The position numbers and the translations under genes are program-made. A model generated the notes under the pieces. That model was not told where the DNA came from. It did no database searches and was given only the letters and a program-made list of their open reading frames with translations. Positions 12,394 to 20,167 of a DNA stretch of 64,000 nucleotides are shown here, one piece after another (the first letter of the stretch is position 1; every line of letters starts with the position of its first letter). The DNA comes from Rhodococcoides trifolii (GTDB lineage Bacteria > Actinomycetota > Actinomycetes > Mycobacteriales > Mycobacteriaceae). The DNA is taken from positions 186,001 through 250,000 of the forward strand of contig NZ_BMCU01000005.1 of NCBI RefSeq assembly GCF_014635345.1. Reading direction: 5' to 3'.

Positions 12394-13202
12394 GCAACGA
12401 CCTGACCTTCGACCGACGAGACGGCTTCTCCCCGGAGTCGAGCGCTCGATCGTTACGACGCGCGTCCGGTGTGCAGTGCCGACGAATCCTTGTCGGTTGG
12501 TCACGCGATCCGGTCACCTTGTTGCAAGCGCTGGTCTACCCGGCACTCATGGTGTTTCTGTTCTGGCTGGTGCTGGGCAGCACGCCGAACTCGGGCGCAC
12601 CGAGTTCGTACGGCCTCGTTCCGATGGTTGCCCTCGTCGGTGCGATGTCGGGCGCGTCGATCAGTGGACTCGGACTGCAGCGCGAACGCGACAACGGCCA
12701 GCTGGCCAAGATGTGGGCCCTTCCGGTGCATCGGTCCTCGGCCATGGTGGGCCGCCTGTGCGCCGAGTCGATCCGCATCCTCGTCACCGTCGCCTTCGTG
12801 CTGCTGGTCGGTGCCGTCGTCGGTTTCCGGATCGACACCGGCGTTCCCGGCGGACTTGCCGTACTGGCCATTGCGCTCGGCTTCGGCCTGTCGTTCTCGG
12901 TCATGATCACGGCGTTCGCGCTGCTCGCCGGCGACACTCGCATCGTCGAGTGGACAGCCATCGGCACCAACGTCGCCCTGTTCTTCAATTCCGGTTTCGT
13001 TCCCGTTGCCTCGTATCCGTCGTGGCTGCAACCGATCATCGAATATCAACCTCTGAGTTGCGCGGTCGACGCGATCAGAGCGGTGGCGGCCGGCCTCGAC
13101 GTGACGAAGCCCCTGCTGCTCACGGCCGCATGGTCGGTCGGTGCCGCGCTGGCCTTCGCTCCCGCCGCAATCCGGGGGTACCGCGCGGCAGTCGTGAGGT
13201 GA
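12390..13202 (+). CDS. ABC-2 type transporter permease (second of two)
   Basis: The start is the ATG in the ATGA overlap with the preceding permease (residues MSNDLTFDRRDGFSPES), giving about 270 residues. It has an N-terminal cytoplasmic segment of about 45 residues followed by about six membrane helices, with the loop GLQRERDNGQLAKMWALP typical of DrrB/DrrC-type permeases. It is the last gene of the exporter operon. Its stop lies only 3 bases from the stop of the convergent glycosyltransferase and no terminator is visible between them. Its partner ATPase and the adjacent NRPS suggest product export, by inference. Confidence 0.88.
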   Translation: MSNDLTFDRRDGFSPESSARSLRRASGVQCRRILVGWSRDPVTLLQALVYPALMVFLFWLVLGSTPNSGAPSSYGLVPMVALVGAMSGASISGLGLQRERDNGQLAKMWALPVHRSSAMVGRLCAESIRILVTVAFVLLVGAVVGFRIDTGVPGGLAVLAIALGFGLSFSVMITAFALLAGDTRIVEWTAIGTNVALFFNSGFVPVASYPSWLQPIIEYQPLSCAVDAIRAVAAGLDVTKPLLLTAAWSVGAALAFAPAAIRGYRAAVVR

Positions 13203-13205
13203 GGT

Positions 13206-14078
13206 CTACACCCAGAACACTCGGTGCTTCAGGCTGCCTTTGATGCGCCCCAGTAAATTTCCCGCGTAGAAGATCCACCGCCCGCGTGACAAGCGCGTGA
13301 TGAACGTCGGCAGCAGAGGATTGCGGAGCAACACCAGAAGAGTCACGTCGATCAGCGCGATCACCGGCTTTCGAGGCATCCCGTAGTGCCGGTAGTCGGA
13401 GTACAGCATCGCGTCGCCTTCGCCGCACATCACGGACTGCCGCCACAGGCCGATCTCCGTATCTCGCAATCTGTAGGCCACGAGCGCACGCGGAGCGTGG
13501 GTCAGCGTCCAACCCGCGAGCTGCAGCCGGAAGCTCAGGTCCGCATCTTCGGCACCGCGATCGTAGGACTCGTCGAACCCACCGACCGATGTGTAGGCAT
13601 CACGCCAGACGCCGAAGTTGGCGCCGCACACCACCGGAAGATAGTTCCACCACTCGTACGGTGTGTCCGGGTCGATCATCGTGCGCCAGCGTTGCACGGT
13701 CGCGGAGTTGAGCGAGCGTGTCTCGAGTGCTCCCGACACCACGTCGTGGTGGCGTGCGGCAGCGGTCAGCTCCTGGAGCCAATCGGGATGCACTGCGTCG
13801 TCCGCATCGCAGAAGGCAAGGAAATCTCCCGACGCGATACGAGCGCCGGTGTTGCGGGCGAACGACGCGCCCTGTCGGCCACTCGCATCGACGTACCGGA
13901 CTGGGTGGCCCGACACGGCGGTTTTCAGGCCGTCCGTCGATCCGTTGTCGCACACCAGAATCTCCACGTCACCGTCGTACGTCTGCTCGGCCAGTGCAGT
14001 GAGTTGGGTACCGATCGTATGTGCCGCGTTGTGTGCCGCGATGACGACCGATACCGATCTCGGGCGTCCACGGGTCAC
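13206..14078 (-). CDS. GT2-family glycosyltransferase
   Basis: This is a family 2 (GT-A fold) glycosyltransferase. The N-terminus SVSVVIAAHNAAHTIGTQL with VCDNGSTDG is the nucleotide-sugar binding core, DFLAFCDADDAVHPDWL contains the DxD-type metal site, and RGAEDADLSFRLQLAGW is the ED catalytic region. It has about 290 residues and no clear membrane-spanning segments apart from a weakly hydrophobic stretch near the C-terminus. The ATG overlaps the stop of the preceding glycosyltransferase by 4 bases, making it the third gene of the esterase-GT-GT operon. The acceptor is unknown. Cell-envelope glycolipid or glycosylation of the neighbouring NRPS product are both possible. Confidence 0.88.
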   Translation of the reverse strand: MTRGRPRSVSVVIAAHNAAHTIGTQLTALAEQTYDGDVEILVCDNGSTDGLKTAVSGHPVRYVDASGRQGASFARNTGARIASGDFLAFCDADDAVHPDWLQELTAAARHHDVVSGALETRSLNSATVQRWRTMIDPDTPYEWWNYLPVVCGANFGVWRDAYTSVGGFDESYDRGAEDADLSFRLQLAGWTLTHAPRALVAYRLRDTEIGLWRQSVMCGEGDAMLYSDYRHYGMPRKPVIALIDVTLLVLLRNPLLPTFITRLSRGRWIFYAGNLLGRIKGSLKHRVFWV

Positions 14079-15001
14079 CGAACCAACCTCGCCCGCCTGA
14101 GCACTCGGTCCGGGATCTTGCCCGTCTCACCTCGCATGGATGCACGTAAACCAGACCCGGTCAGATACATTCGGGCAATTCGCCGAGTCCCGAACGCAAA
14201 GACGCCCAGCCGGGTGAACATGTCCTTGAGGATGGACACCGCACACCACAGGGGTTCCGACCGTCCGTATCGGCGATACACGGTCCACCGGTTCCGCATG
14301 ATGTAGTAATGCCGAAAGGCCGCGTCCTCGCGAAACTCGAACGCGCCCATAGACCCTCGTAGGATCCAGCGCAGCGGGCGCGGGGCCACCCACCGTCGAG
14401 GTTGACCCATCAGGTGTTCGATTCCCCCACCGGGGATGACCAGCGCGTGCCCGCCGTGCGCCCGCGCCCTGAGGTAGAACTCGGTCTCGACGCAGTCGAT
14501 GAACAAGCCCTCGTCGAACAACCCGACCTTCTCCAGCAGCGATCTCGTGATCATCAGACCCGACTGGATGGGCTCGAACGCCAACGTCAAACCCTTGTGC
14601 GCGAACCAGAACGGCGCAACCAAATCGTTGATGGTTGCCGCCGACGCCATCACGTCCGTCAGCTCCAGCGACTCCGCGAGGTCGAGGTGTCTGCAGCCGC
14701 GCTCGACATAGTCGCCGCCGATGATCGTGTCCTGATCCAACGTCAACACGACGTCCGCGCCCGCCGCCAGTGCGTGCGTGACACCCCGGTTGAGGGCTCG
14801 CGCGATGCCGCCGTTGTCTTCGGATTCGATCACGGTCCATCCTCGGGATCGGCAGTCCGCCAACGTGTCCGACACGTCCGTCGGGGACCCGTCGTCGACG
14901 ATCACGACGGCGTCGACCTGCTTCTCGGCGGCGACGCAGGTCTCGACCAGACTGATCCCGGGGTTGAACGCGGTCACCACCGCGAACACCGAGCGCGTCA
15001 T
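14075..15001 (-). CDS. GT2-family glycosyltransferase, rhamnosyltransferase-like
   Basis: This is a second GT2 enzyme, of about 308 residues, starting MTRSVFAVVTAFNPG. Visible features are the nucleotide-binding core VIVDDGSPTDVSD, the metal site VVLTLDQDTIIGGDY, and FIDCVETEFYLRARAHG in the acceptor/catalytic region. This pattern resembles rhamnosyltransferases of O-antigen and cell-wall assembly. The start at 15001 is favoured over a GTG ten codons upstream because it sits in an ATGA overlap with the esterase stop. It is the middle gene of a coupled trio. The transferred sugar cannot be decided from sequence alone. Confidence 0.87.
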   Translation of the reverse strand: MTRSVFAVVTAFNPGISLVETCVAAEKQVDAVVIVDDGSPTDVSDTLADCRSRGWTVIESEDNGGIARALNRGVTHALAAGADVVLTLDQDTIIGGDYVERGCRHLDLAESLELTDVMASAATINDLVAPFWFAHKGLTLAFEPIQSGLMITRSLLEKVGLFDEGLFIDCVETEFYLRARAHGGHALVIPGGGIEHLMGQPRRWVAPRPLRWILRGSMGAFEFREDAAFRHYYIMRNRWTVYRRYGRSEPLWCAVSILKDMFTRLGVFAFGTRRIARMYLTGSGLRASMRGETGKIPDRVLRRARLVR

Positions 15002-15981
15002 CGCGTCACCGACTGTGCGAGCACCGGCCACGCCTTGTGCAGTTGGTCCTGCCAGTAGAGCCAGGAGTGGGTGCCGTCACCGGGAAGGTCGATCGTCGCC
15101 GGAATGCCGAGATCCCGCAATCGGTCTGCCATCGACACCGTGCAGTAACGGGTTGCCGCCTCGATGGCACCGCCCACCAGAATCTGGTCGAGCAGGGGCG
15201 GCGCTCCGGCGTGACGCGGGGCTTCCGGGGTGTCGAATCGGCCAGGAAGCCCACTACCGCTGGAGATGTAGAGCTCGGTACCCCGAAGCTCCTCGGCCCT
15301 CAGGTACGGATCGTGATCCAACCACGCCGGGGCGTTCGGGGGTCCCCACATGTTGTCGGCGTTGCCGCCGTTCGCCACTCGGACGACGCCCCGGATCGCC
15401 AGTTGGGCCTCTGGGGTGGCGGTGCGAGCGCACCCGCTGAGCGACGCGACACCGTCGTACAGCCCGGGTCTGTCGATCGCCAGGTCGAGCACCGACGTCG
15501 CCGACATCGATACTCCGGCAACAGCGTTGCGACCGTTCGTACCGAGCGCTCCGTTCACGACACCGGGTAGCTCGTCCGTCAGAAAAGTCGCCCACATCGG
15601 TTGTCCGACAACGGGATCGCGAGCAATCCAGTCGGTGTAGTAGCTTCCGAGACCCTGCGCCGGCGTGACGACGTTGACGTTCTTGTCGGCGAAGAAGTCG
15701 ACGACGTCGGTCTGCGACTGCCAGTTCGCACCGTCCTCGCCGCCTCCTGCCCCGTTCAGCAAGTAGAGAGTGGGTGCGGGCGCGCCTCCGGCAGGGCGGA
15801 TGACGTCGAGTGGGATTTCACGGCCCATGGCCGGGGAGTACACCGTCATGGTCCAGCGTGAGCCCTCGACGTGATCGAGCGAGGTCACATGTGCGTCGGC
15901 GCTCGCCGGGGTTGCCCCCAGCACCGACACAGCTGATGCCACGAGGGCGACGGCGAACATTCGAGCACCGAATGACCTCAT
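14998..15981 (-). CDS. Secreted esterase of the antigen 85 / mycolyltransferase-like family
   Basis: This is an alpha/beta-hydrolase of the esterase_PHB/antigen-85 type. A Sec signal peptide is clear: RSFGARMFAVALVASAVSV, then a cleavage site near TPASA-DA, so the enzyme works outside the membrane. The nucleophile elbow reads AGVSMSATS where antigen 85 proteins have a GLSM-type elbow, and GDGTHSWLYWQ near the C-terminus supplies the catalytic histidine. In mycolate-containing actinobacteria this family moves mycolic acids onto trehalose or arabinogalactan, or cleaves esters. It is the first gene of an operon with two glycosyltransferases, coupled by ATGA overlaps, which suggests envelope glycolipid remodelling. 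The exact substrate is inferred. Confidence 0.85.
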   Translation of the reverse strand: MRSFGARMFAVALVASAVSVLGATPASADAHVTSLDHVEGSRWTMTVYSPAMGREIPLDVIRPAGGAPAPTLYLLNGAGGGEDGANWQSQTDVVDFFADKNVNVVTPAQGLGSYYTDWIARDPVVGQPMWATFLTDELPGVVNGALGTNGRNAVAGVSMSATSVLDLAIDRPGLYDGVASLSGCARTATPEAQLAIRGVVRVANGGNADNMWGPPNAPAWLDHDPYLRAEELRGTELYISSGSGLPGRFDTPEAPRHAGAPPLLDQILVGGAIEAATRYCTVSMADRLRDLGIPATIDLPGDGTHSWLYWQDQLHKAWPVLAQSVTR

Positions 15982-16122
15982 GGGAGAACAGGTTACGCAT
16001 ACCCGAGCCGCTCACGCGAGATCGACGGAGCGGTACCGGGGACCGTTCCCGATCGACAGGACCAACCAGTTCGGTGCCCCGTTTCGGCGCTGACGAACGG
16101 GGCGACCGACCGCTACGACGTG

Positions 16123-16800
16123 TCAGGCCTTGACGATGGCGTCGAGCGCGGAATAGAAAATCCCGAGTCCGTCGTCGCTGGGCCCGGTCAGTGCCTCGGT
16201 GGCGTGTTCGGGGTGCGGCATCAATCCGACGACGCGTCCGTTCGCCGAGGAAATGCCGGCAATGGAGCGCTGAGAGCCGTTGGGGTTGTCACCGGCGTAC
16301 CGGAACACCACCCGACCGTCGCCTTCGAGTTCGTCCAACACGGCCTCCGACGCCTGGAAGCGTCCCTCGCCGGATTTCAGCGGCACCAGGATCTCGGCAC
16401 CGGACTCGTACCGCGACGACCACGCCGAGCCGGTGCTCTCGACCTTCAGCCACTGATCGCGGCAGATGAAGTGCAGGTTCTGGTTGCGGGTGAGCGCACC
16501 CGGCAGCAGACCGGCTTCGCACAGGACCTGAAAACCGTTGCAGATGCCCAACACCGGCATACCGGCCTGCGCAGCACGGATGACCTCGCCCATCACCGGA
16601 GCGAAGCGTGCAATCGCCCCGGCGCGGAGGTAGTCACCGTAGGAGAATCCACCGGGAACGACGACCGCGTCGACCTTCTTCAGATCCGCATCGCCGTGCC
16701 ACAGCGACACCGCTTCGGCGCCGGCCGTCGTCACCGCGCGCGATGCGTCGATGTCGTCCAGTGTGCCGGGGAAGGTGATGACGCCGATGCGTGCGGTCAC
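16123..16800 (-). CDS. purQ: Phosphoribosylformylglycinamidine synthase subunit PurQ (glutaminase)
   Basis: This is the glutamine amidotransferase subunit of FGAM synthase (de novo purine step 4), supplying ammonia to PurL. It has the class I amidotransferase nucleophile in [13 protein letters not shown] and the His-Glu pair in [10 protein letters not shown]. The start is the GTG at 16800 (then [11 protein letters not shown]), which overlaps the purS stop by 4 bases; upstream in-frame codons lie inside purS. The length of about 225 residues fits the small PurQ type that works with PurS. purL is not in the window. Confidence 0.97.
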   Translation of the reverse strand: MTARIGVITFPGTLDDIDASRAVTTAGAEAVSLWHGDADLKKVDAVVVPGGFSYGDYLRAGAIARFAPVMGEVIRAAQAGMPVLGICNGFQVLCEAGLLPGALTRNQNLHFICRDQWLKVESTGSAWSSRYESGAEILVPLKSGEGRFQASEAVLDELEGDGRVVFRYAGDNPNGSQRSIAGISSANGRVVGLMPHPEHATEALTGPSDDGLGIFYSALDAIVKA

Positions 16801-17030
16801 AGCCGCGTCACCTTCCACTCTTCGATGACCGTGTTCGCGAGGAACGACTCGGCGATGGTCGCGAGCTCGTCGTCACCGACGTTGTCGTCGACCTCGAGCT
16901 CGAACCGCTTGCCCTGACGGACATCCGAGACACCGGCGAACCCGAGACGCGGCAGAGCACCGACGATGGCCTGGCCCTGGGGGTCGAGAATCTCGGCTTT
17001 GGGCATGACGTCGACTACGACACGGGCCAC
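16797..17030 (-). CDS. purS: Phosphoribosylformylglycinamidine synthase subunit PurS
   Basis: This is a 77-residue PurS, the small bridging subunit that joins PurL and PurQ. The sequence [19 protein letters not shown], with [16 protein letters not shown] and the acidic C-terminal part, is typical. It is the first gene of purS-purQ, with a GTGA overlap onto purQ. A 66-base gap separates it from the divergent MBL-fold gene, so the promoter must lie there. No riboswitch is evident in front of it. Confidence 0.96.
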   Translation of the reverse strand: MARVVVDVMPKAEILDPQGQAIVGALPRLGFAGVSDVRQGKRFELEVDDNVGDDELATIAESFLANTVIEEWKVTRL

Positions 17031-17096
17031 GTGAGCGCTCCTGAAGGATCGGGGGATGACCTGTAGAGTTTACCGTCCCGGCGCATACTCGTAGAC

Positions 17097-17741
17097 ATGG
17101 AGCTGACTCACTTCGGACATTCCTGTGTACTTGCCACCATCGAGGGGGCGACGGTCCTCTTCGATCCGGGCTCCTTCAGCCACGGATTCGAGGGAATTAC
17201 CGGCCTCGACGCCATCTTCGTCACGCACCAACACGCCGACCACGTCGACGTCGACCGCTTGCCCGCGCTCGTCGACGCCAACCCGAACGCTCGGTTGTTC
17301 AGCGATCCGCAGACCGCGGCGCAGCTGGGCGACGCGTGGACCGCGGTGAACGCAGGGGACGTCGTCACCGTCGGCGATCTGCAGGCCACGGGCGTCGGCG
17401 GCACACACGCCACGATCCATCCGGACATTCCGCTGATCGACAACGTCGGTTTCCTGCTCGGATCGGCCGACAAGCCCGGACAGCTGTTGCACCCCGGCGA
17501 CTCGCTGTTCGTGCCCGATCAGCCGGTCGACGTGTTGGCTTTGCCCACCGGGGCGCCGTGGATGAAGGTGTCGGAGGGTGTCGACTTCCTGCGCGCTGTG
17601 AAGCCACGCCTCGCTTTCCCCATTCACGAGGCCGTCGTGGCGGAAGGTGCGCGACCGATCTACTTCGGCATGTTCGGCAACCTCGCCGACAAGGGCACGG
17701 AGTTCCGCCAGTTCTCGCAGGAGAACAGCCTGACCGTGTAG
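17097..17741 (+). CDS. MBL-fold metal-dependent hydrolase (UlaG-like)
   Basis: This is a metallo-beta-lactamase-fold protein of 214 residues. The metal ligands are visible in VTHQHADHVD (HxHxDH) near residues 43-50, with further histidines in GGTHATIHPD, HPGDSLF and FPIHEAV. Proteins of this short UlaG-like type are common in actinobacteria, and most have no proven substrate. It is divergent from purS and convergent with the FAD dehydrogenase. Its TAG stop is the first triplet of a long inverted repeat that ends with the stop of the facing gene. Confidence 0.88.
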   Translation: MELTHFGHSCVLATIEGATVLFDPGSFSHGFEGITGLDAIFVTHQHADHVDVDRLPALVDANPNARLFSDPQTAAQLGDAWTAVNAGDVVTVGDLQATGVGGTHATIHPDIPLIDNVGFLLGSADKPGQLLHPGDSLFVPDQPVDVLALPTGAPWMKVSEGVDFLRAVKPRLAFPIHEAVVAEGARPIYFGMFGNLADKGTEFRQFSQENSLTV

Positions 17742-17814
17742 GCGCCTGCGGCACTCGGGTGCGGAAAAGCGTGCTGGAGGACTCTTTTTCACACCCGTGT
17801 GCCGAAGGCGCCTA
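17739..17814. terminator. Bidirectional terminator bounded by two convergent stop codons
   Basis: Two arms of 24 bases (17739-17761 and 17792-17814) pair with only two mismatches: TAGGCGCC/GGCGCCTA, then GGCAC/GTGCC, then CGGGTG/CACCCG. The loop can extend the stem with AAAAG/CTTTT. The outermost triplets are the TAG stops of the MBL gene and of the FAD dehydrogenase. A stem this long between convergent genes most likely terminates transcription in both directions. Confidence 0.8.
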
Positions 17815-19455
17815 CCGCAGCGCCCTCCCCGCTGCCCGTCCGGAGAAGATGCACCCGCCGAGGAAGGTGCCCTCCAGCGAGCGGTAACCGTGTACGCCGC
17901 CGCCGCCGAACCCGGCGACCTCGCCCGCTGCGTACAGGCCGTCGAACACGGTTCCGTCGGACTTCAGCACCTGCGAGTTGAGGTTGGTCTCGAGACCACC
18001 GAGCGTCTTGCGGGTGAGCAGGTGCAGCTTGACCGCGATGAGCGGCCCCGACGCAGGGTCGAGCATCTTGTGTGGCGCAGCGATGCGAGCCGCCTTGTCG
18101 CCCTTGTAGTTTCGAGCGGCGTGAATGGCGGAGACGGACAGGTCCTTGCTGAAGTCGTTGTCCATCTCGCGGTCACGGGCCACGATCAGCCGCTCGATGT
18201 CCTCGAGCGCCAGATCTGTCTCGCCGATCTTGTTCATGCCGGCGACGAGATCGGACAGGGTGTCCGCGACCACGAAGTCCTCACCGCGCTGCTTGAACTT
18301 CTCGATCGGCTCCGGCGCTCCCGGACGTACTCGTTCGAGCAGTTTGCGGATGTCCTGCCCGGTCAGGTCAGGGTTCTGTTCTTGGCCGGAGAGTCCGAAC
18401 TCCTTCTCGATGATCTTCTGATCGAGGATGAACCAGGTGTAGTCGTACCCCGTGGTGACGATGTGCTCGAGCGTGCCCAACGTGTCGAAACCCGGGAACA
18501 ATGGCGCCGGGAGCTGCTTACCGGTGGCGTCCAACCAGATCGACGACGGTCCGGGCAGGATGCGGATGCCGTGGTTGGGCCAGATCGAGTCGTAGTTGGT
18601 GATGCCCTCGGTGTAGTGCCACATCCGGTCCGGGTTGATGATGTTGCCGCCCGCCGCTTCGGTGATGCCGAGCATGCGGCCGTCGACGTGCGCGGGGACT
18701 CCGGTCAGCATGTGCTTGGGTGGCTTTCCCATGCGCTTCGGCCAATTCTTTTGTACCAGTTCCCAATTGGCACCGATGCCGCCGGACGTGACGATCACCG
18801 CTCCCGCCGAGAACTCGAATTCCGCCACCCCGACGCGCGACGACGGAACTCCGTTCGCAACGGACGACGGTTCGAGCACCGTCCCCCGCACACCGGTGGC
18901 CGCTCCGTTCGTCCGCACGATCTCGTCCACCTGGTGACGATGCGCGAGGGTCACCAGACCGGTGGCGACACCCTCGCGAACGATGCGCGAAAAGACCTCC
19001 ACCAGAGCGGGACCGGTCCCCCAGGTCAGATGGAATCGCGGTACCGAGTTGCCCGGACCGGTTGCTCCGTATCCGCCGCGCTCGGCCCAGCCGACCAACG
19101 GGAAGACCTTCCATCCGCGTTCGCGCAGCCAGCTGCGCTTCTCCCCCGCCGCGAACGACACGTAGGCCTGCGCCCACTGCCGAGGCCAGTAGTCCTCGGC
19201 ACGGTCGAACCCGGCCGTGCCCATCCAGTCCTGGAGGGCGAGGTCGTACGAGTCCTTGATTCCGAGCCGGCGCTGCTCCGGGGTATCGACGAGGAACAAG
19301 CCGCCGAAGGACCAGAACGCCTGACCACCGAGGTTGTTCGCGTTCTCTTGGTCGACCAGGATGACGCGTTTCCTTGCTTCGACGAGTTCCGCGGTGGCCA
19401 CCAGGCCCGCCAGTCCGGCTCCGACGACCACGACGTCCGCTGCGCGAGTGTTCAT
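17812..19455 (-). CDS. FAD-binding dehydrogenase (fumarate reductase/ketosteroid dehydrogenase superfamily; Rv0785-like)
   Basis: This is a flavoprotein oxidoreductase of about 547 residues. The Rossmann motif VVVVGAGLAGLVATAELVEA with the acidic end of strand 2 at VILVDQEN binds FAD. The C-terminus GEVAGFGGGGVHGYRSLEGTFLGGCIFSGRAAG is the second FAD contact typical of the FAD_binding_2 family. The ATG at 19455 was chosen because the Rossmann fold begins within eight residues; codons upstream fall in the regulator gene. The substrate is unknown. It is divergent from a TetR gene with a perfect palindrome in the 52-base gap, so it is likely repressed by that TetR. Confidence 0.88.
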   Translation of the reverse strand: MNTRAADVVVVGAGLAGLVATAELVEARKRVILVDQENANNLGGQAFWSFGGLFLVDTPEQRRLGIKDSYDLALQDWMGTAGFDRAEDYWPRQWAQAYVSFAAGEKRSWLRERGWKVFPLVGWAERGGYGATGPGNSVPRFHLTWGTGPALVEVFSRIVREGVATGLVTLAHRHQVDEIVRTNGAATGVRGTVLEPSSVANGVPSSRVGVAEFEFSAGAVIVTSGGIGANWELVQKNWPKRMGKPPKHMLTGVPAHVDGRMLGITEAAGGNIINPDRMWHYTEGITNYDSIWPNHGIRILPGPSSIWLDATGKQLPAPLFPGFDTLGTLEHIVTTGYDYTWFILDQKIIEKEFGLSGQEQNPDLTGQDIRKLLERVRPGAPEPIEKFKQRGEDFVVADTLSDLVAGMNKIGETDLALEDIERLIVARDREMDNDFSKDLSVSAIHAARNYKGDKAARIAAPHKMLDPASGPLIAVKLHLLTRKTLGGLETNLNSQVLKSDGTVFDGLYAAGEVAGFGGGGVHGYRSLEGTFLGGCIFSGRAAGRALR

Positions 19456-19482
19456 GTGACCACGGTAACTCACTCCCATCGA

Positions 19483-19505
19483 TCTCGATACCGTCGGTAT
19501 CGAGA
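19483..19505. promoter_or_regulatory. Perfect 23-bp palindrome, candidate TetR operator
   Basis: The arms TCTCGATACCG and CGGTATCGAGA flank a single central T, giving 11+1+11 with no mismatch. It lies 2 bases upstream of the TetR ATG and 27 bases upstream of the FAD dehydrogenase ATG, so one bound dimer could block both genes. The size and symmetry fit TetR-family operators. Confidence 0.82.
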
Positions 19506-19507
19506 GT

Positions 19508-20122
19508 ATGGTTCGCCGGGTGACCTCTCGAACTACCGTCAGCCGCCCCCCACGAGCGCAGGTCCGCGAGCGAATTCTGGTGGCCGCCCTCGCCGAGTTC
19601 TCGGTCCGGGGCTTCGACAGCGCCACTCTCGACGCCATTGCCGTGGCCGCCGGATTCACCAAGGGTGCGGTCTACTCCAACTTCGGGTCGAAGGAGGATC
19701 TGTTCTACGCGTTGATGGACCAGCAGATCGACACCCGGTCTCAGCTGGTCGCGGACGTTCTGGCGAACCTCCCGGCCGACGCATCCGACGCACGGACCGC
19801 GCTCGGAACGCGGCTGACCGGTGCCATCGTCGCCAACCGTGAGTGGCAACTGCTGTTCATGGACTACTGGGCGCGCGCGCTTCGCGACCCCGACGTCGGC
19901 GCACGTTTCGCCGACCATCGCCGGCAGGTCCGTGCATCCATTACCGAGGCCGTGCAGCAGGCGCTGTCGTCCACCGTCACGACGGATGTTCCCGCCGAAT
20001 GGGTCACGTTCGTTCTGCTGGGCCTCTCGAACGGCCTCGCCATCGAGGAATTGGCCGAACCCGGCGTCGTGCCGGTCGAATTGATCGGCGAAGTGTTGGG
20101 ACGACTCGTCACCGTTGGATGA
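19508..20122 (+). CDS. TetR-family transcriptional regulator
   Basis: The N-terminal helix-turn-helix is clear: AQVRERILVAALAEFSVRGFDSATLDAIAVAAGFTKGAVYSNFGSKEDLF, about residues 16-66. It is followed by a ligand-binding domain of about 130 residues. The ATG at 19508 is used; a GTG four codons later is possible. It overlaps the edge of the promoter region that holds the 23-bp palindrome, which suggests autoregulation together with control of the divergent FAD dehydrogenase. The DUF1338 gene follows by 3 to 45 bases on the same strand and may be co-transcribed. The ligand is unknown. Confidence 0.9.
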   Translation: MVRRVTSRTTVSRPPRAQVRERILVAALAEFSVRGFDSATLDAIAVAAGFTKGAVYSNFGSKEDLFYALMDQQIDTRSQLVADVLANLPADASDARTALGTRLTGAIVANREWQLLFMDYWARALRDPDVGARFADHRRQVRASITEAVQQALSSTVTTDVPAEWVTFVLLGLSNGLAIEELAEPGVVPVELIGEVLGRLVTVG

Positions 20123-20167
20123 CGCATGTGGCCTCGACAACCACCGCGCACCGATACCATCGGCCAG

